NCBI GenBank assembly: GCA_024637395.1
Contig: JAGXFG010000007.1
Location: 1-34,701, forward strand
Source of the DNA: Burkholderiaceae bacterium
GTDB taxonomy: Bacteria; Pseudomonadota; Gammaproteobacteria; Burkholderiales; Burkholderiaceae_E
Direction: 5' to 3'
DNA length: 34,701 bases
Under the pieces are notes generated by a model. That model ran no database searches and was not told where the DNA came from. It was given only the letters and a program-made list of their open reading frames with translations. Both the position numbers and the translations under genes were made by a program. Shown here one piece after another: positions 16,621 to 24,158 of the stretch (its first letter is position 1; the number at the start of each line of letters is the position of its first letter).

Positions 16621-17055
16621 ATGATCGAAACTATCGAGACCTACCGCGGGGTGGTCTACCCCTGGCACTGCGATCACATGGGCCACATGAACGTCATGTG
16701 GTACGTGGGGAAGTTCGACGAGGCCACCTGGAACCTGTTCGCCCATCTCGGAATGACACCCGCGTTCCTGCGCGACCAGCAACGAGGCATGGCGGCCGTC
16801 GAGCAGCGGATCGCCTACCTCAAGGAACTGCACGCCGGCGACACCATCGCCATCCGCAGCGCCGCGGTCGCGGTGAGTTCCAAGACGATCAAGTTCTTCC
16901 ATGAGATGCGCCTCGGCGAGAGCGACACGGTAGCGGCAGTCACGCTGCTGACCGGGGTGCACATCGACACGGTGGCCAGAAAATCGGTGCCGCTGCCCGA
17001 GGAAGTCGCCGCCCACGCCCGCCGGCACCTCGTCGAATATCAGCTGCCCTGGTAG
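16621..17055 (+). CDS. Acyl-CoA thioesterase, 4-hydroxybenzoyl-CoA thioesterase/YbgC type
   Basis: 144-residue single hotdog-fold protein. Seen: near the N-terminus, YPWHCDHMGHMNVMWYVGKF, in which Asp18 and the following HMGHMN match the catalytic Asp-x-x-Gly-His-x-Asn motif of 4-hydroxybenzoyl-CoA thioesterases; then a central helix with FDEATWNLFAHLGM and the usual beta strands ending about 125. The family hydrolyses aromatic or short acyl-CoA esters in the cytoplasm. ATG lies 2 bases after the flavin reductase stop. With a PaaK-type ligase nearby, a role in releasing or proofreading CoA esters in an aromatic-acid pathway is plausible. Confidence 0.88.
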   Translation: MIETIETYRGVVYPWHCDHMGHMNVMWYVGKFDEATWNLFAHLGMTPAFLRDQQRGMAAVEQRIAYLKELHAGDTIAIRSAAVAVSSKTIKFFHEMRLGESDTVAAVTLLTGVHIDTVARKSVPLPEEVAAHARRHLVEYQLPW

Positions 17056-17078
17056 CGGGCCAAGGACGCCACCAACCG

Positions 17079-17633
17079 TCAGCGCCCGTCGGGAAACACC
17101 CGTGCCAGCAACTCCATCAGCGTCGCGCGCTCGCGCACCGACAGTCCAGCCGCGAGGCGCGCCTCGTGGGCGCGCACCAGCGGACGCAGGCGCTTGAGCA
17201 GCGCCAGTCCCGCGGCAGTCAGTTCGAGCGCATTGGAGCGCCGGTCACCCACCGCCACCCGGCGGCTTACCAGGTCACGGCGCTCGAGCTTGTCGATCAC
17301 CGACACCACGCTCGAGCGGTCGAGTTGCACCGCGCGCGCGAGCTGGGTCTGCTTGAGTCCGGGGTTGGCCGCGATCACTTCCAGCACGCCATAGAGCCCC
17401 GGGGTGATGTCGAATGCGCCCAGCGCGGCGTTGAAGTCGCGAAAGATCGCCACCTGCGCCAGGCGCAGCTGATAGCCGACCAATTGCGGCAGACCGCCGA
17501 GTTCGATGCCAGCCACCGGCAACTGCCTGGTGCTCGTCGCTGCAACCACCGGCGACTCCCGGGCGCCCGTCGCTGACTTTGCTGGCGCCGGACTGGCCAC
17601 CTTCGCTTCGCTCTTCGCTGTCTTTCGCCTCAT
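17079..17633 (-). CDS. MarR family transcriptional regulator
   Basis: 184-residue winged-helix regulator; residues 1-40 form a charged, Ala-rich N-terminal extension outside the usual 140-150 residue fold. Seen: LVGYQLRLAQVAIFRDFNAAL (dimer helix), then the DNA-binding domain with LKQTQLARAVQLDRSSVVSVIDKLERRDLVSRR and the wing RVAVGDRRSNALELTAAG, ending with a helix for dimerisation. MarR proteins usually repress their own and a divergent operon until an aromatic or phenolic ligand binds. Here the divergent neighbour is a TRAP transporter, with a candidate operator at 17690-17713. The residue at the true start is uncertain because the N-terminus is not conserved. Confidence 0.92.
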   Translation of the reverse strand: MRRKTAKSEAKVASPAPAKSATGARESPVVAATSTRQLPVAGIELGGLPQLVGYQLRLAQVAIFRDFNAALGAFDITPGLYGVLEVIAANPGLKQTQLARAVQLDRSSVVSVIDKLERRDLVSRRVAVGDRRSNALELTAAGLALLKRLRPLVRAHEARLAAGLSVRERATLMELLARVFPDGR

Positions 17634-17689
17634 GCCGTCCGCGCCGCGCTGGTGCCGGCAGCGCCGGCTTGCGGCGATGGTACACCGGA

Positions 17690-17725
17690 GCCATTATTGA
17701 CTCGACAGATGGCCTCCCGTAGCCT
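17690..17725 (+). promoter_or_regulatory. Putative TRAP operon promoter with MarR-type operator dyad
   Basis: Upstream of dctP (17782), TTGACT at 17697-17702 is a good -35, with a 17-base spacer to TAGCCT at 17720-17725 as a weak -10. A dyad GCCAT (17690-17694) / ATGGC (17709-17713) brackets the -35 element, where a repressor would block RNA polymerase. The gene on the other side encodes a MarR regulator. The pairing of regulator and site is inference. Confidence 0.45.
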
Positions 17726-17781
17726 TGCCGCACGGCCTGCGGGTGACCGGCAGAGACCGCATAACAACAGGAGACGAATAC

Positions 17782-18837
17782 ATGAGAGCAAGACAATTGC
17801 TGCGCCACGGGCGCGGACTAATCGTGGCTGCGGCGGCAATCATCGCGTCGACCAGCTGGGCGCAAGAAGTGATCACGCTCAAGGTAGCCCACTTCCTGCC
17901 GCCGAAATCAACCGCGCACGCGAAGTTCATCGCCCCATGGTGCGACAAGATCGCCAAGGAATCAGCCGGTCGCCTCAAGTGCCAGATCTATCCGGCGATG
18001 CAGCTGGGCGGCGCACCGCCGCAGCTGATCGACCAGGCGCGTGACGGCATCGCCGACATCGTCTGGACGCTGCCGGGCTATTCGGCGGGCCGCTTCCCGG
18101 CCACCGAAGTCTTCGAGCTGCCGTTCATGACCCGCACCGCGCAGGGCTCGAGCCGCGCGCTGTGGGAATACCTGTCGGCCAACAACCTGCTCAATACAGA
18201 GTTCAAGGACGTCCACATCATCCTGGCGCACGTCCACGACGAAGGCCAGCTGCACCTGAACGGCCACCCGATCAAGACCATGGCCGATTTCAAGGGCCTC
18301 AAGTTCCGCGCCCCCACCCGCCAGACCAACAAGTTCCTGGGGGCGCTGGGTGCGACCCCGGTCGGCATGCCGGTACCGGCGGTCTCGGAGGCACTCTCCA
18401 AGGGCGTGATCGACGGCGCGATGCTGCCGTGGGAAGTGGTGCCGGCCGTGAAGGTCCAGGAACTGGTCAAGTACCACTCCGAAACCGACCCGGCGTCGCG
18501 CGCGCTCTACACCGCGGCGTTCGTGTTCGCGATGAACAAGGCCCGCTATGACAGCCTGCCGCCCGAGCTCAAGAAGGTGATCGACAACAACGGCGGCGCC
18601 GACTCCTCGGCGTGGGTCGGCAAGGTCTGGGACCAATCGGGGGTCGGCGCACGCCAGCTGGCGGTCAAGCGCGGCAACCAGTTCAACACCATTGCGCTTA
18701 CTGAACTGGCCAAGTGGGAAACGGTTGGCCAGAGCGTCGTCGACTCCTGGGTCAGCGAGGTCAGCGCCAAGGGCTACGACGGCAAGGCGCTCCTGAAGAG
18801 CGCCCAGGACCTGATCAACAAGTACGACGCCAAGTAG
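17782..18837 (+). CDS. dctP: TRAP transporter substrate-binding protein, DctP family (system 2)
   Basis: 351-residue periplasmic binding protein. ATG 17782 has AGGAGA 8-13 bases upstream, clearly better than the open frame from 17725. A Sec signal peptide (1-27) ends Ser-Trp-Ala before Gln-Glu-Val. The mature part shows LKVAHFLPPKSTAHAKFIAP, FELPFMTRTAQGSSRALWEY, and GLKFRAPTRQTNKFLGALGA, where the first arginine is the usual carboxylate-binding residue, then EALSKGVIDGAMLPWEV. These features match a DctP branch often found beside aromatic-acid degradation genes; ligand assignment from that alone is tentative. It is the first gene of dctP-dctQ-dctM, divergent from marR. Confidence 0.95.
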   Translation: MRARQLLRHGRGLIVAAAAIIASTSWAQEVITLKVAHFLPPKSTAHAKFIAPWCDKIAKESAGRLKCQIYPAMQLGGAPPQLIDQARDGIADIVWTLPGYSAGRFPATEVFELPFMTRTAQGSSRALWEYLSANNLLNTEFKDVHIILAHVHDEGQLHLNGHPIKTMADFKGLKFRAPTRQTNKFLGALGATPVGMPVPAVSEALSKGVIDGAMLPWEVVPAVKVQELVKYHSETDPASRALYTAAFVFAMNKARYDSLPPELKKVIDNNGGADSSAWVGKVWDQSGVGARQLAVKRGNQFNTIALTELAKWETVGQSVVDSWVSEVSAKGYDGKALLKSAQDLINKYDAK

Positions 18838-18860
18838 GTCCGCAAACCGGCAAGCGCCTG

Positions 18861-19382
18861 GTGTCTGAACCCGTCGACGAGGACGTCTTCGCACCATCCG
18901 ATCCGCTGGGTCGGGTGGTGTTCCTCGTTTGCCGCGGCTTCGCGCTGGCTGGCGGGCTGGTGCTGGTGGCGGTGGCGGCAATGTCGGCCGCGAGCGTCGG
19001 CAGCCGCTGGCTGTTCGACCGCTCGCTGATGGGCGACTTCGAGCTGGTGCAGCTCGGCTGCGCGATCGCGGTCTCGACTTTCCTACCCTACTGCCAGATG
19101 CGCCGCGGCCACGTGATCGTCGACTTCTTCACGGTCAATCTGGAACGGCGCAACCGCGCCTGGTTCGACGCCTTCGGCGCCGTGCTGCTGGCGGCCTGCG
19201 CCGCGCTCATCGCCTGGCGGATGGGGCTGGGCCTGATCAGCGCCCGCGCCAGCGGCGAGAGCTCGATGCTGCTGGGCGTGCCGATCTGGCTGGCCTACGT
19301 GCCGATCGTGCCCTCGTTCGCACTGCTCGCCATCGCCGGCTGCTACACCGCCTGGGCCGACTTCAAGTGGCAGCGGCAATGA
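18861..19382 (+). CDS. dctQ: TRAP transporter small permease, DctQ family (system 2)
   Basis: About 173 residues with four membrane helices. The GTG at 18861 fits the family length and lies 23 bases after the dctP stop; the frame continues open into dctP, so the start is not certain and the Shine-Dalgarno is weak. Seen: SVGSRWLFDRSLMGDFELVQ, the DctQ-typical region after helix 2; FLPYCQMRRGHVIVDFF, matching the conserved loop with His-Val; and a tryptophan at the start of helix 4 (VPIWLAYVPIVPS). It overlaps dctM by 4 bases. Confidence 0.9.
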   Translation: MSEPVDEDVFAPSDPLGRVVFLVCRGFALAGGLVLVAVAAMSAASVGSRWLFDRSLMGDFELVQLGCAIAVSTFLPYCQMRRGHVIVDFFTVNLERRNRAWFDAFGAVLLAACAALIAWRMGLGLISARASGESSMLLGVPIWLAYVPIVPSFALLAIAGCYTAWADFKWQRQ

Positions 19383-20698
19383 CCGGCACCGAAATCGGCG
19401 GCCTGTTCCTGATGATGCTGATCGTGCTGCTGGCGCTGCGCATTCCGATCGCGATCGCGATGCTGGTCACGGGCATCGCGGGCTACGTGACGATGGCCGG
19501 TTGGGACCCGCTGCTGAACTACCTCAAGACCGCGGCATTCGCGCGCTACTCGACCTACGACCTGTCGGTGGCGCCACTGTTCCTGCTGATGGGCAACTTC
19601 GCCTCGCGCGGCGGACTCTCGCGCGGCCTGTTCGCCGCGGCCCAGTCACTGATCGGCCACTACCGCGGCGGCGTGGCGATGGCCGCGGTCGGCGCCTGCG
19701 CCGGCTTTGGGGCGATCTGCGGCTCGTCGCTCGCCACCGCCGCGACCATGGGCCAGGTGGCGCTACCGGAGCTGCGCCGCTACAACTATTCGCCCGGACT
19801 TGCGACCGCCACGCTCGCCGCCGGCGGCACGCTGGGAATATTGATACCGCCCTCGATCGTGCTGGTGATCTACGCCATCCTCACCGAACAGAACATCGCC
19901 AAGCTCTTCGTGGCGGCCTTCGTGCCGGGCATCCTGGCGGCACTCGGCTATATGATCGCGATCGCGGTCTACGTACGGCTGCGCCCCGAGTCGGGGCCGG
20001 CGGCCGAGCGCGCCACCGGCCAGCAGCGGGTGCGCGCGCTGCTCAACGTCTGGCCGGCGCTGGCGATCTTCGTGACCGTGATCGGCGGCATCTACGGTGG
20101 CGTATTCACGCCCACCGAGGCGGCCGCGGTCGGCGCGCTCGCCACCGGGTTGCTGGCGTTCGCGCGCGGCATGCGCTTTGCGGGGCTGATGGAGTGCATC
20201 TACGGCACCGCGTCGGCCACCGGAATGATCTTCCTGATCCTGCTGGGCGCCGACGTGCTCAACGTCTTCCTGGCACTCTCGCAGATGCCCGCCGAACTCG
20301 CCGCCTGGGTTGGCCAGTCGGGGCTGCCGCCGCTCGCCGTGCTGTTCGCGATCCTCGCCGCTTTCATCGTGCTGGGCTGCGTGATGGACAGCCTCTCGAT
20401 GATCATGCTCACCATGCCGATCTTCTTCCCGATCGTGATGGGGCTCGATTTCTGGGGACTGGGCGGGACCGACAAGGCGATCTGGTTCGGGGTGCTCTCG
20501 CTGATGGTGGTCGAGATCGGTCTGATCACGCCGCCAGTGGGGATGAACGTCTACATCATCAACGGGCTGGCGCGCGACGTGCCGATGATCGTGACCTTCC
20601 GGGGGCTGGTGCCGTTTCTCGCGGCCGACGCGGTGCGCATCCTGCTGCTGATCTTCTTCCCGATGATCAGCCTCTACCTGCTGCGCTTCTGGGGCTAG
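19379..20698 (+). CDS. dctM: TRAP transporter large permease, DctM family (system 2)
   Basis: 439-residue membrane subunit that couples Na+ or H+ flux to solute uptake. Start ATG 19379 overlaps the dctQ stop (ATGA). Seen: an N-terminal helix with LMMLIVLLALRIPIAIAML, GSSLATAATMGQVALPEL, LGILIPPSIVLVIYAILTEQ, FTPTEAAAVGALATG, and a C-terminal GLITPPVGMNVYIINGLARD, all standard DctM motifs duplicated between halves. The gene ends by overlapping the convergent EamA gene by 4 bases (20695-20698), leaving no room for a separate terminator. Confidence 0.95.
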   Translation: MTGTEIGGLFLMMLIVLLALRIPIAIAMLVTGIAGYVTMAGWDPLLNYLKTAAFARYSTYDLSVAPLFLLMGNFASRGGLSRGLFAAAQSLIGHYRGGVAMAAVGACAGFGAICGSSLATAATMGQVALPELRRYNYSPGLATATLAAGGTLGILIPPSIVLVIYAILTEQNIAKLFVAAFVPGILAALGYMIAIAVYVRLRPESGPAAERATGQQRVRALLNVWPALAIFVTVIGGIYGGVFTPTEAAAVGALATGLLAFARGMRFAGLMECIYGTASATGMIFLILLGADVLNVFLALSQMPAELAAWVGQSGLPPLAVLFAILAAFIVLGCVMDSLSMIMLTMPIFFPIVMGLDFWGLGGTDKAIWFGVLSLMVVEIGLITPPVGMNVYIINGLARDVPMIVTFRGLVPFLAADAVRILLLIFFPMISLYLLRFWG

Positions 20699-21612
20699 CC
20701 CGGACTGGGCTGACGGGGCGGACGGGGCAGGCGATTGACCAGCAGGATGCCGCCCGCGACCAGCACCAGCGCGCCGAGCAGCTGCGGCGTCGGCCGCTCG
20801 CCGAGCAGCGCGACGGCAGCGATCACGCCGAAGATCGGGGTCAGGAATGAGAAGGCCGCGAGCTTGGCGGCCGGGTAGTTGGCGATCAGCCAGAACCACG
20901 CCAGATAGCTGGCGAACGCCACCAGCACCCCCTGGTAGGCGATGCTCGCCAGCACCAGCGGAGTCAACCTCACGATGCCCGGTTCGCCCAGCGCCAGAGA
21001 GATCAGCGGCAGCATGATGGCCGAGACGATCAACTGGTAGAAGAGCGTCTTGGTGGCCGGCGCGCTCGACAGTCGGCTCACGCGAATCACCAGCGTGGTC
21101 GCGGCCCAGAGCGCGGCCGCGACGATGAACATCGCATCGCCGATCCAGGCCTTGCCGTGCGAACTCAGCAGGCTCTCGCCAAAGGCCAGCACGATGCCGC
21201 CAAAGGCGCAGGCGAGCCCCGCCCACTGCAGCCGGGTGAGCCGTTCGCCGGGCAGCAGCACATGGGCGCCAAGCGCCACGAAAAACGGGGTGGTGTAGAG
21301 AAAGACGATGCCGCGCGAGGCGTTGGTGAATTCCAGCGCCCAGTAGATCAACCCGAATTCAATGCCGAACATCGCGCCGGCGAGGATGCCGGCGCCCAAC
21401 GTACCGTCACGGTTGAAGAGCGGGATCCTGCGCGCGCGCGCCCAGAACCAGAGCAGCACCACGGCGAGCGCCGAGCGCATCCCGGCCTGGGCCACCGGGG
21501 AGACATCGTGGATGACGACCTTGATCGCCACCTGCTGCAGCCCCCACATCGCGCACAGCAGCACCATCAACCAGGCGGCGCTCGCATCGAGCGCGGTGCG
21601 GCGGGTGCTCAT
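20695..21612 (-). CDS. EamA/DMT-family transporter
   Basis: 305-residue drug/metabolite transporter with ten hydrophobic helices arranged as two EamA repeats (about 12-145 and 155-292). Seen: MWGLQQVAIKVV in helix 1, EFTNASRGIVFLYTTPFFVAL near the end of repeat one, GERLTRLQWAGLACAFGGIVL, and in repeat two FSFLTPIFGVIAAVALLGERPTPQLLGALVLVAGG, the classic EamA ending. These proteins usually export amino acids or metabolites. It lies 21 bases downstream of infA on the same strand with no visible terminator, so read-through from infA is likely. Substrate unknown. Confidence 0.9.
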   Translation of the reverse strand: MSTRRTALDASAAWLMVLLCAMWGLQQVAIKVVIHDVSPVAQAGMRSALAVVLLWFWARARRIPLFNRDGTLGAGILAGAMFGIEFGLIYWALEFTNASRGIVFLYTTPFFVALGAHVLLPGERLTRLQWAGLACAFGGIVLAFGESLLSSHGKAWIGDAMFIVAAALWAATTLVIRVSRLSSAPATKTLFYQLIVSAIMLPLISLALGEPGIVRLTPLVLASIAYQGVLVAFASYLAWFWLIANYPAAKLAAFSFLTPIFGVIAAVALLGERPTPQLLGALVLVAGGILLVNRLPRPPRQPSPG

Positions 21613-21633
21613 CAGGACAGACCGATGCCTGTT

Positions 21634-21885
21634 TCAGCGCCGCCGTGCGGGCGGTCCGCTGCGGCCTTCGATCTGCCGAAAAGTGATGCGCCCCTTGCTC
21701 AGGTCGTAGGGCGAGAGTTCCAGCGACACCTTGTCGCCGGCGATGATGCGGATGTGATGCTTGCGCATCCTGCCCGCGCTATAGGCTACCAGCGCGTGGC
21801 CGTTTTCGAGGGTGACGCGGTAGCGCGAATCAGGCAGCACTTCCATCACCACACCGTTCATTTCGAGTAGTTCTTCCTTAGCCAC
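21634..21885 (-). CDS. infA: Translation initiation factor IF-1
   Basis: 83-residue S1/OB-fold protein that occupies the 30S A site during initiation. Seen: [20 protein letters not shown], then [26 protein letters not shown] and [21 protein letters not shown], all diagnostic. A basic tail (SGPPARRR) extends the usual 72 residues, as in the longer second IF-1 found in many betaproteobacteria. GTG at 21885 has GGAGG 8-12 bases upstream and is preferred to the open frame reaching 21945. It sits outside a ribosomal protein operon, beside cspA, so it is probably the accessory copy. Confidence 0.96.
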   Translation of the reverse strand: MAKEELLEMNGVVMEVLPDSRYRVTLENGHALVAYSAGRMRKHHIRIIAGDKVSLELSPYDLSKGRITFRQIEGRSGPPARRR

Positions 21886-21904
21886 ATTTATTCCTCCATG
21901 TGGG

Positions 21905-21925
21905 CCCGGAAACACGTGTTCCGGG
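21905..21925 (-). promoter_or_regulatory. Hairpin in infA leader
   Basis: CCCGGAA (21905-21911) pairs with TTCCGGG (21919-21925) around a 7-base loop containing CACGTG, starting 20 bases upstream of the infA GTG. No T run follows. It lies between the cspA terminator and the infA ribosome binding site, so it could be a leader structure affecting infA translation; this is inference. Confidence 0.4.
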
Positions 21926-21930
21926 AAACA

Positions 21931-21956
21931 AAAAGCCCGGCGCAAGCCGGGCTTTT
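21931..21956 (-). terminator. Intrinsic terminator after cspA
   Basis: Stem GCCCGGC (21935-21941) / GCCGGGC (21946-21952), tetraloop GCAA, flanked by AAAA on one side and TTTT on the other. It lies about 52 bases downstream of the cspA stop on the minus strand and could also stop transcription in the other direction. Textbook rho-independent structure, so infA probably needs its own promoter or read-through. Confidence 0.88.
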
Positions 21957-22007
21957 CGGGTCGGACTTAAGACACGGCCGCTAGGCCATGCCTACTGGTC
22001 CGATCTA

Positions 22008-22211
22008 TCAAGCTGCGCGAATATTCGCGGCTTGCTGGCCCTTCGGGCCGGTAACGACGTCAAACGTGACCTTCTGGCCTTCGGCCAGGGTCTTGAAGCC
22101 GGTGCCTTGGATCGCGGAGAAGTGAGCGAATAGGTCATCGCCGCCGGTTTCTGGGGTGATGAAGCCGAAGCCCTTCGACTCGTTGAACCACTTTACGGTA
22201 CCTGTTGCCAT
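22008..22211 (-). CDS. cspA: Cold-shock protein (CspA family)
   Basis: 67-residue single-stranded nucleic acid chaperone of the CSD/OB fold. Seen: [20 protein letters not shown] with the RNP1 motif KGFGFI, then DLFAHFSAI, the RNP2-like motif, and [20 protein letters not shown]. Length is standard. ATG 22211 follows a GGAAA about 10 bases upstream; an open frame to 22226 adds residues not seen in the family. A strong promoter and a leader of about 135 bases precede it, and a terminator follows, so it is an autonomous unit. Confidence 0.97.
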   Translation of the reverse strand: MATGTVKWFNESKGFGFITPETGGDDLFAHFSAIQGTGFKTLAEGQKVTFDVVTGPKGQQAANIRAA

Positions 22212-22352
22212 GTCTTGTATTTCCAAATAAAAAATTTAAAAAGGATTTGCCCCGACCGGGGCGCAGCGCAAGAGGCGGGTGATGAAGGGGAAGTGCCGCA
22301 GAACTGCCGAGACAAGACCAGACAACAACGTCGCTACTTGAAGCCAACGGGC

Positions 22353-22381
22353 ATTATGCACGATAGCGCACATTATGGCAA
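22353..22381 (-). promoter_or_regulatory. cspA promoter and long leader
   Basis: On the minus strand TTGCCA (22376-22381) and CATAAT (22353-22358) are separated by exactly 17 bases, each 5/6 to the sigma-70 consensus. Predicted transcription would begin near 22346, giving an untranslated leader of about 135 bases before ATG 22211. Long structured leaders are a known feature of cold-inducible csp genes; thermoregulation here is inference. Confidence 0.72.
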
Positions 22382-22422
22382 GGGTTATTGCCCGAGCCCG
22401 TGACGCGCCGCGCCGCGCGACC

Positions 22423-23586
22423 TTACGAACCGGCCACACCGAGTCGCCACAGCGAGGTCACCTCGGCCGAGCGCGCCGCGTAGAGCGAATCGCTCCGATC
22501 AAGCGCCTTGCCGTGGCGCGGCCGTACGTCGAGCCGTCCCAGCACGGTGAGTCCCGCGTCCGCGATCAACGCCGCAAGTTCGGCACGGGTGCGCAGCCCC
22601 AGGTGCTCGGCAAGGTCCGAGAGGATCAGCCAGCCCTCGCCGCCCGGGAGCAGGTGCGCAGCGAGCCCCGAGAGGAAGGCCCGCAGCATCTGGCTCTCCG
22701 GGTCGTAGACTGCGCGCTCGATCGGCGTGCTGGCGCGCGCCGGCACCCACGGCGGGTTGCAGACGATCAGCGCCGCCCGCCCCTCGGGAAAGAGATCCGC
22801 CGCGCGCACCGCGATGCGCTCGGCGAGCCCGAAGCGCGCCACGTTGTCGCGCGCGCACGCAAGCGCGCGCTCGTCGTTGTCGGTGGCGATCACGTGACTC
22901 ACGCCGCGCTGGACCAGCAGCAGCGCCAGCACCGCGGTGCCTGTGCCGATGTCGAACGCCAGCGAGTGGGTGGAGAGCACCGGCGGCAGTGGCGCGTCTT
23001 CAACGAGGTCGAGGTATTCACCGCGCAGGGGCGAGAACACCCCATAGTGGGGATGCACCGTGGCGTCGAGCGCCGGGATATCGACGCCGTTCTTGCGCCA
23101 CTCGTGTGCGCCCACCAGACCGAGCAATTCGCGCAGCGATACCACCGAGGGACCGAGGCTCAGGTCGGGCAGACCCCAGGCCGCGCGGCAGGCGGCGCTG
23201 AGATCCGGCGCGCGGTGCAGGGGCACGCGGTAGTCGGCGTTGATCGGCACCAGCAGCATCGCCAGCGCGCGGGCGCGCTGGGCCTGCGACTGGCGGTGAA
23301 GATGAAAGAGTTCCTGCGGCGTGCGTTGCGGCGCGACCTTCGCCTTGCGCAGCTTGCGGTCGGCGCGCCGGGTCATCGCCGCCAGCAGCTGGCGGGCGTT
23401 CTGGAAGTCGGCGTGCCAGAGCATGGCGGTGCCCTCGCAGGCCAAGTGCCAGGCGCGATCGGCCGTGATGGTGTCGTCGACCACGATGACGCGACCCGGC
23501 GGCGGAGCCCCCGTCGCGGAGCGCCAGTTGGCGCTGAACGCCTGGCCTGCGGCCAGCCAGGTGATGCGGGGGGAGTCGTCGGTCAT
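22423..23586 (-). CDS. Class I SAM-dependent methyltransferase (PrmC/HemK-like domain)
   Basis: 387-residue protein with an uncharacterised N-terminal half (about 1-200) and a Rossmann-type methyltransferase domain in the C-terminal half. Motif I is FDIGTGTAVLALLL (from 211), the acidic strand-2 residue lies in VIATDNDERAL, and motif IV is CNPPWVPA (NPPW at 277-280). The NPPY/W motif is typical of enzymes that methylate planar nitrogen in glutamine, adenine or guanine, as in PrmC and RsmC/RlmG relatives. ATG 23586 was chosen because upstream sequence runs into the small heat-shock operon terminator; no clear ribosome binding site. The true substrate is not known. Confidence 0.85.
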   Translation of the reverse strand: MTDDSPRITWLAAGQAFSANWRSATGAPPPGRVIVVDDTITADRAWHLACEGTAMLWHADFQNARQLLAAMTRRADRKLRKAKVAPQRTPQELFHLHRQSQAQRARALAMLLVPINADYRVPLHRAPDLSAACRAAWGLPDLSLGPSVVSLRELLGLVGAHEWRKNGVDIPALDATVHPHYGVFSPLRGEYLDLVEDAPLPPVLSTHSLAFDIGTGTAVLALLLVQRGVSHVIATDNDERALACARDNVARFGLAERIAVRAADLFPEGRAALIVCNPPWVPARASTPIERAVYDPESQMLRAFLSGLAAHLLPGGEGWLILSDLAEHLGLRTRAELAALIADAGLTVLGRLDVRPRHGKALDRSDSLYAARSAEVTSLWRLGVAGS

Positions 23587-23654
23587 GGGCGCAATTGCGA
23601 GAGAATTCTGCGGGCAAGTATCCCACGCCCTGCCCGACGCGCCAGCGAGTCCCC

Positions 23655-23690
23655 AAAAAAAGGGCCCCGCAACCGTCACCGATTGCGGGG
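23655..23690 (-). terminator. Intrinsic terminator after small heat-shock operon
   Basis: On the minus strand CCCCGCAA (23683-23690) pairs with TTGCGGGG (23665-23672) around a 10-base loop, followed by CCC and a seven-T run (23655-23661). It begins 28 bases after the stop of the second hsp20 gene and lies upstream of the methyltransferase start, so it ends the heat-shock transcript. Confidence 0.88.
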
Positions 23691-23718
23691 GGTGGAAGCG
23701 ATTTCGGCGGGCTGGTTG

Positions 23719-24144
23719 CTAGCCGGCCTGTACCGGAATCCGGCGCGGCTGCGCGTGCGCGGCCTTGGGAATGCGCAAGGTGAGCACCCCGTTGCGCAAC
23801 TCGGCACTGACCTTGTCGGCGTCGAGTTCCTTGGAGAGGGTAAACACGCGCCGATAACGCGGGAAGCTCACCTCCACGTGAGTGGCATCCATGCCTTCGG
23901 CAACGCTCAGTCCGAGTTCGCCCTCGATGACGAGGGTGTCGGCCTCGACCTGGATGTTCAGGCCTTCCTTGGCGACGCCCGGGAGGTCGGCGCGCAGCGT
24001 GATGCCGTTGGGATCTTCGATCACCTCGACCGGCGGCATCAGCGCGCCCGCGGGCTGGGTCGAAGCGGCCGGCTTGGCGGCGTCCGGCCTGGTTGCAGTC
24101 TTCTTGGTGCCGCCGTTGGGGGTCACCTGGGTAGTGTCATTCAT
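23719..24144 (-). CDS. Small heat-shock protein, Hsp20/alpha-crystallin family (second copy)
   Basis: 141-residue ATP-independent chaperone that holds unfolding proteins. The first 40 residues are Thr/Ala/Pro-rich and disordered-looking. The alpha-crystallin domain begins at about PPVEVIEDPNGITLRADLPG, continues through DTLVIEGELGLSV and VSFPRYRRVFTLSKELDADK, and ends with AELRNGVLTLRIPKA, the conserved GVL motif. A GGGAGG lies about 10-15 bases before ATG 24144, and the stop of the partner hsp20 gene is 14 bases upstream. The lack of a C-terminal I-x-I motif (it ends RRIPVQAG) could affect oligomer assembly. Confidence 0.94.
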   Translation of the reverse strand: MNDTTQVTPNGGTKKTATRPDAAKPAASTQPAGALMPPVEVIEDPNGITLRADLPGVAKEGLNIQVEADTLVIEGELGLSVAEGMDATHVEVSFPRYRRVFTLSKELDADKVSAELRNGVLTLRIPKAAHAQPRRIPVQAG

Positions 24145-24158
24145 GGCCTGGGCCTCCC

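Noticed and set aside
21157-21870. Plus-strand open frame opposite EamA and infA
   Set aside because: The opposite strand holds two confident genes and no start or domain supports this frame.
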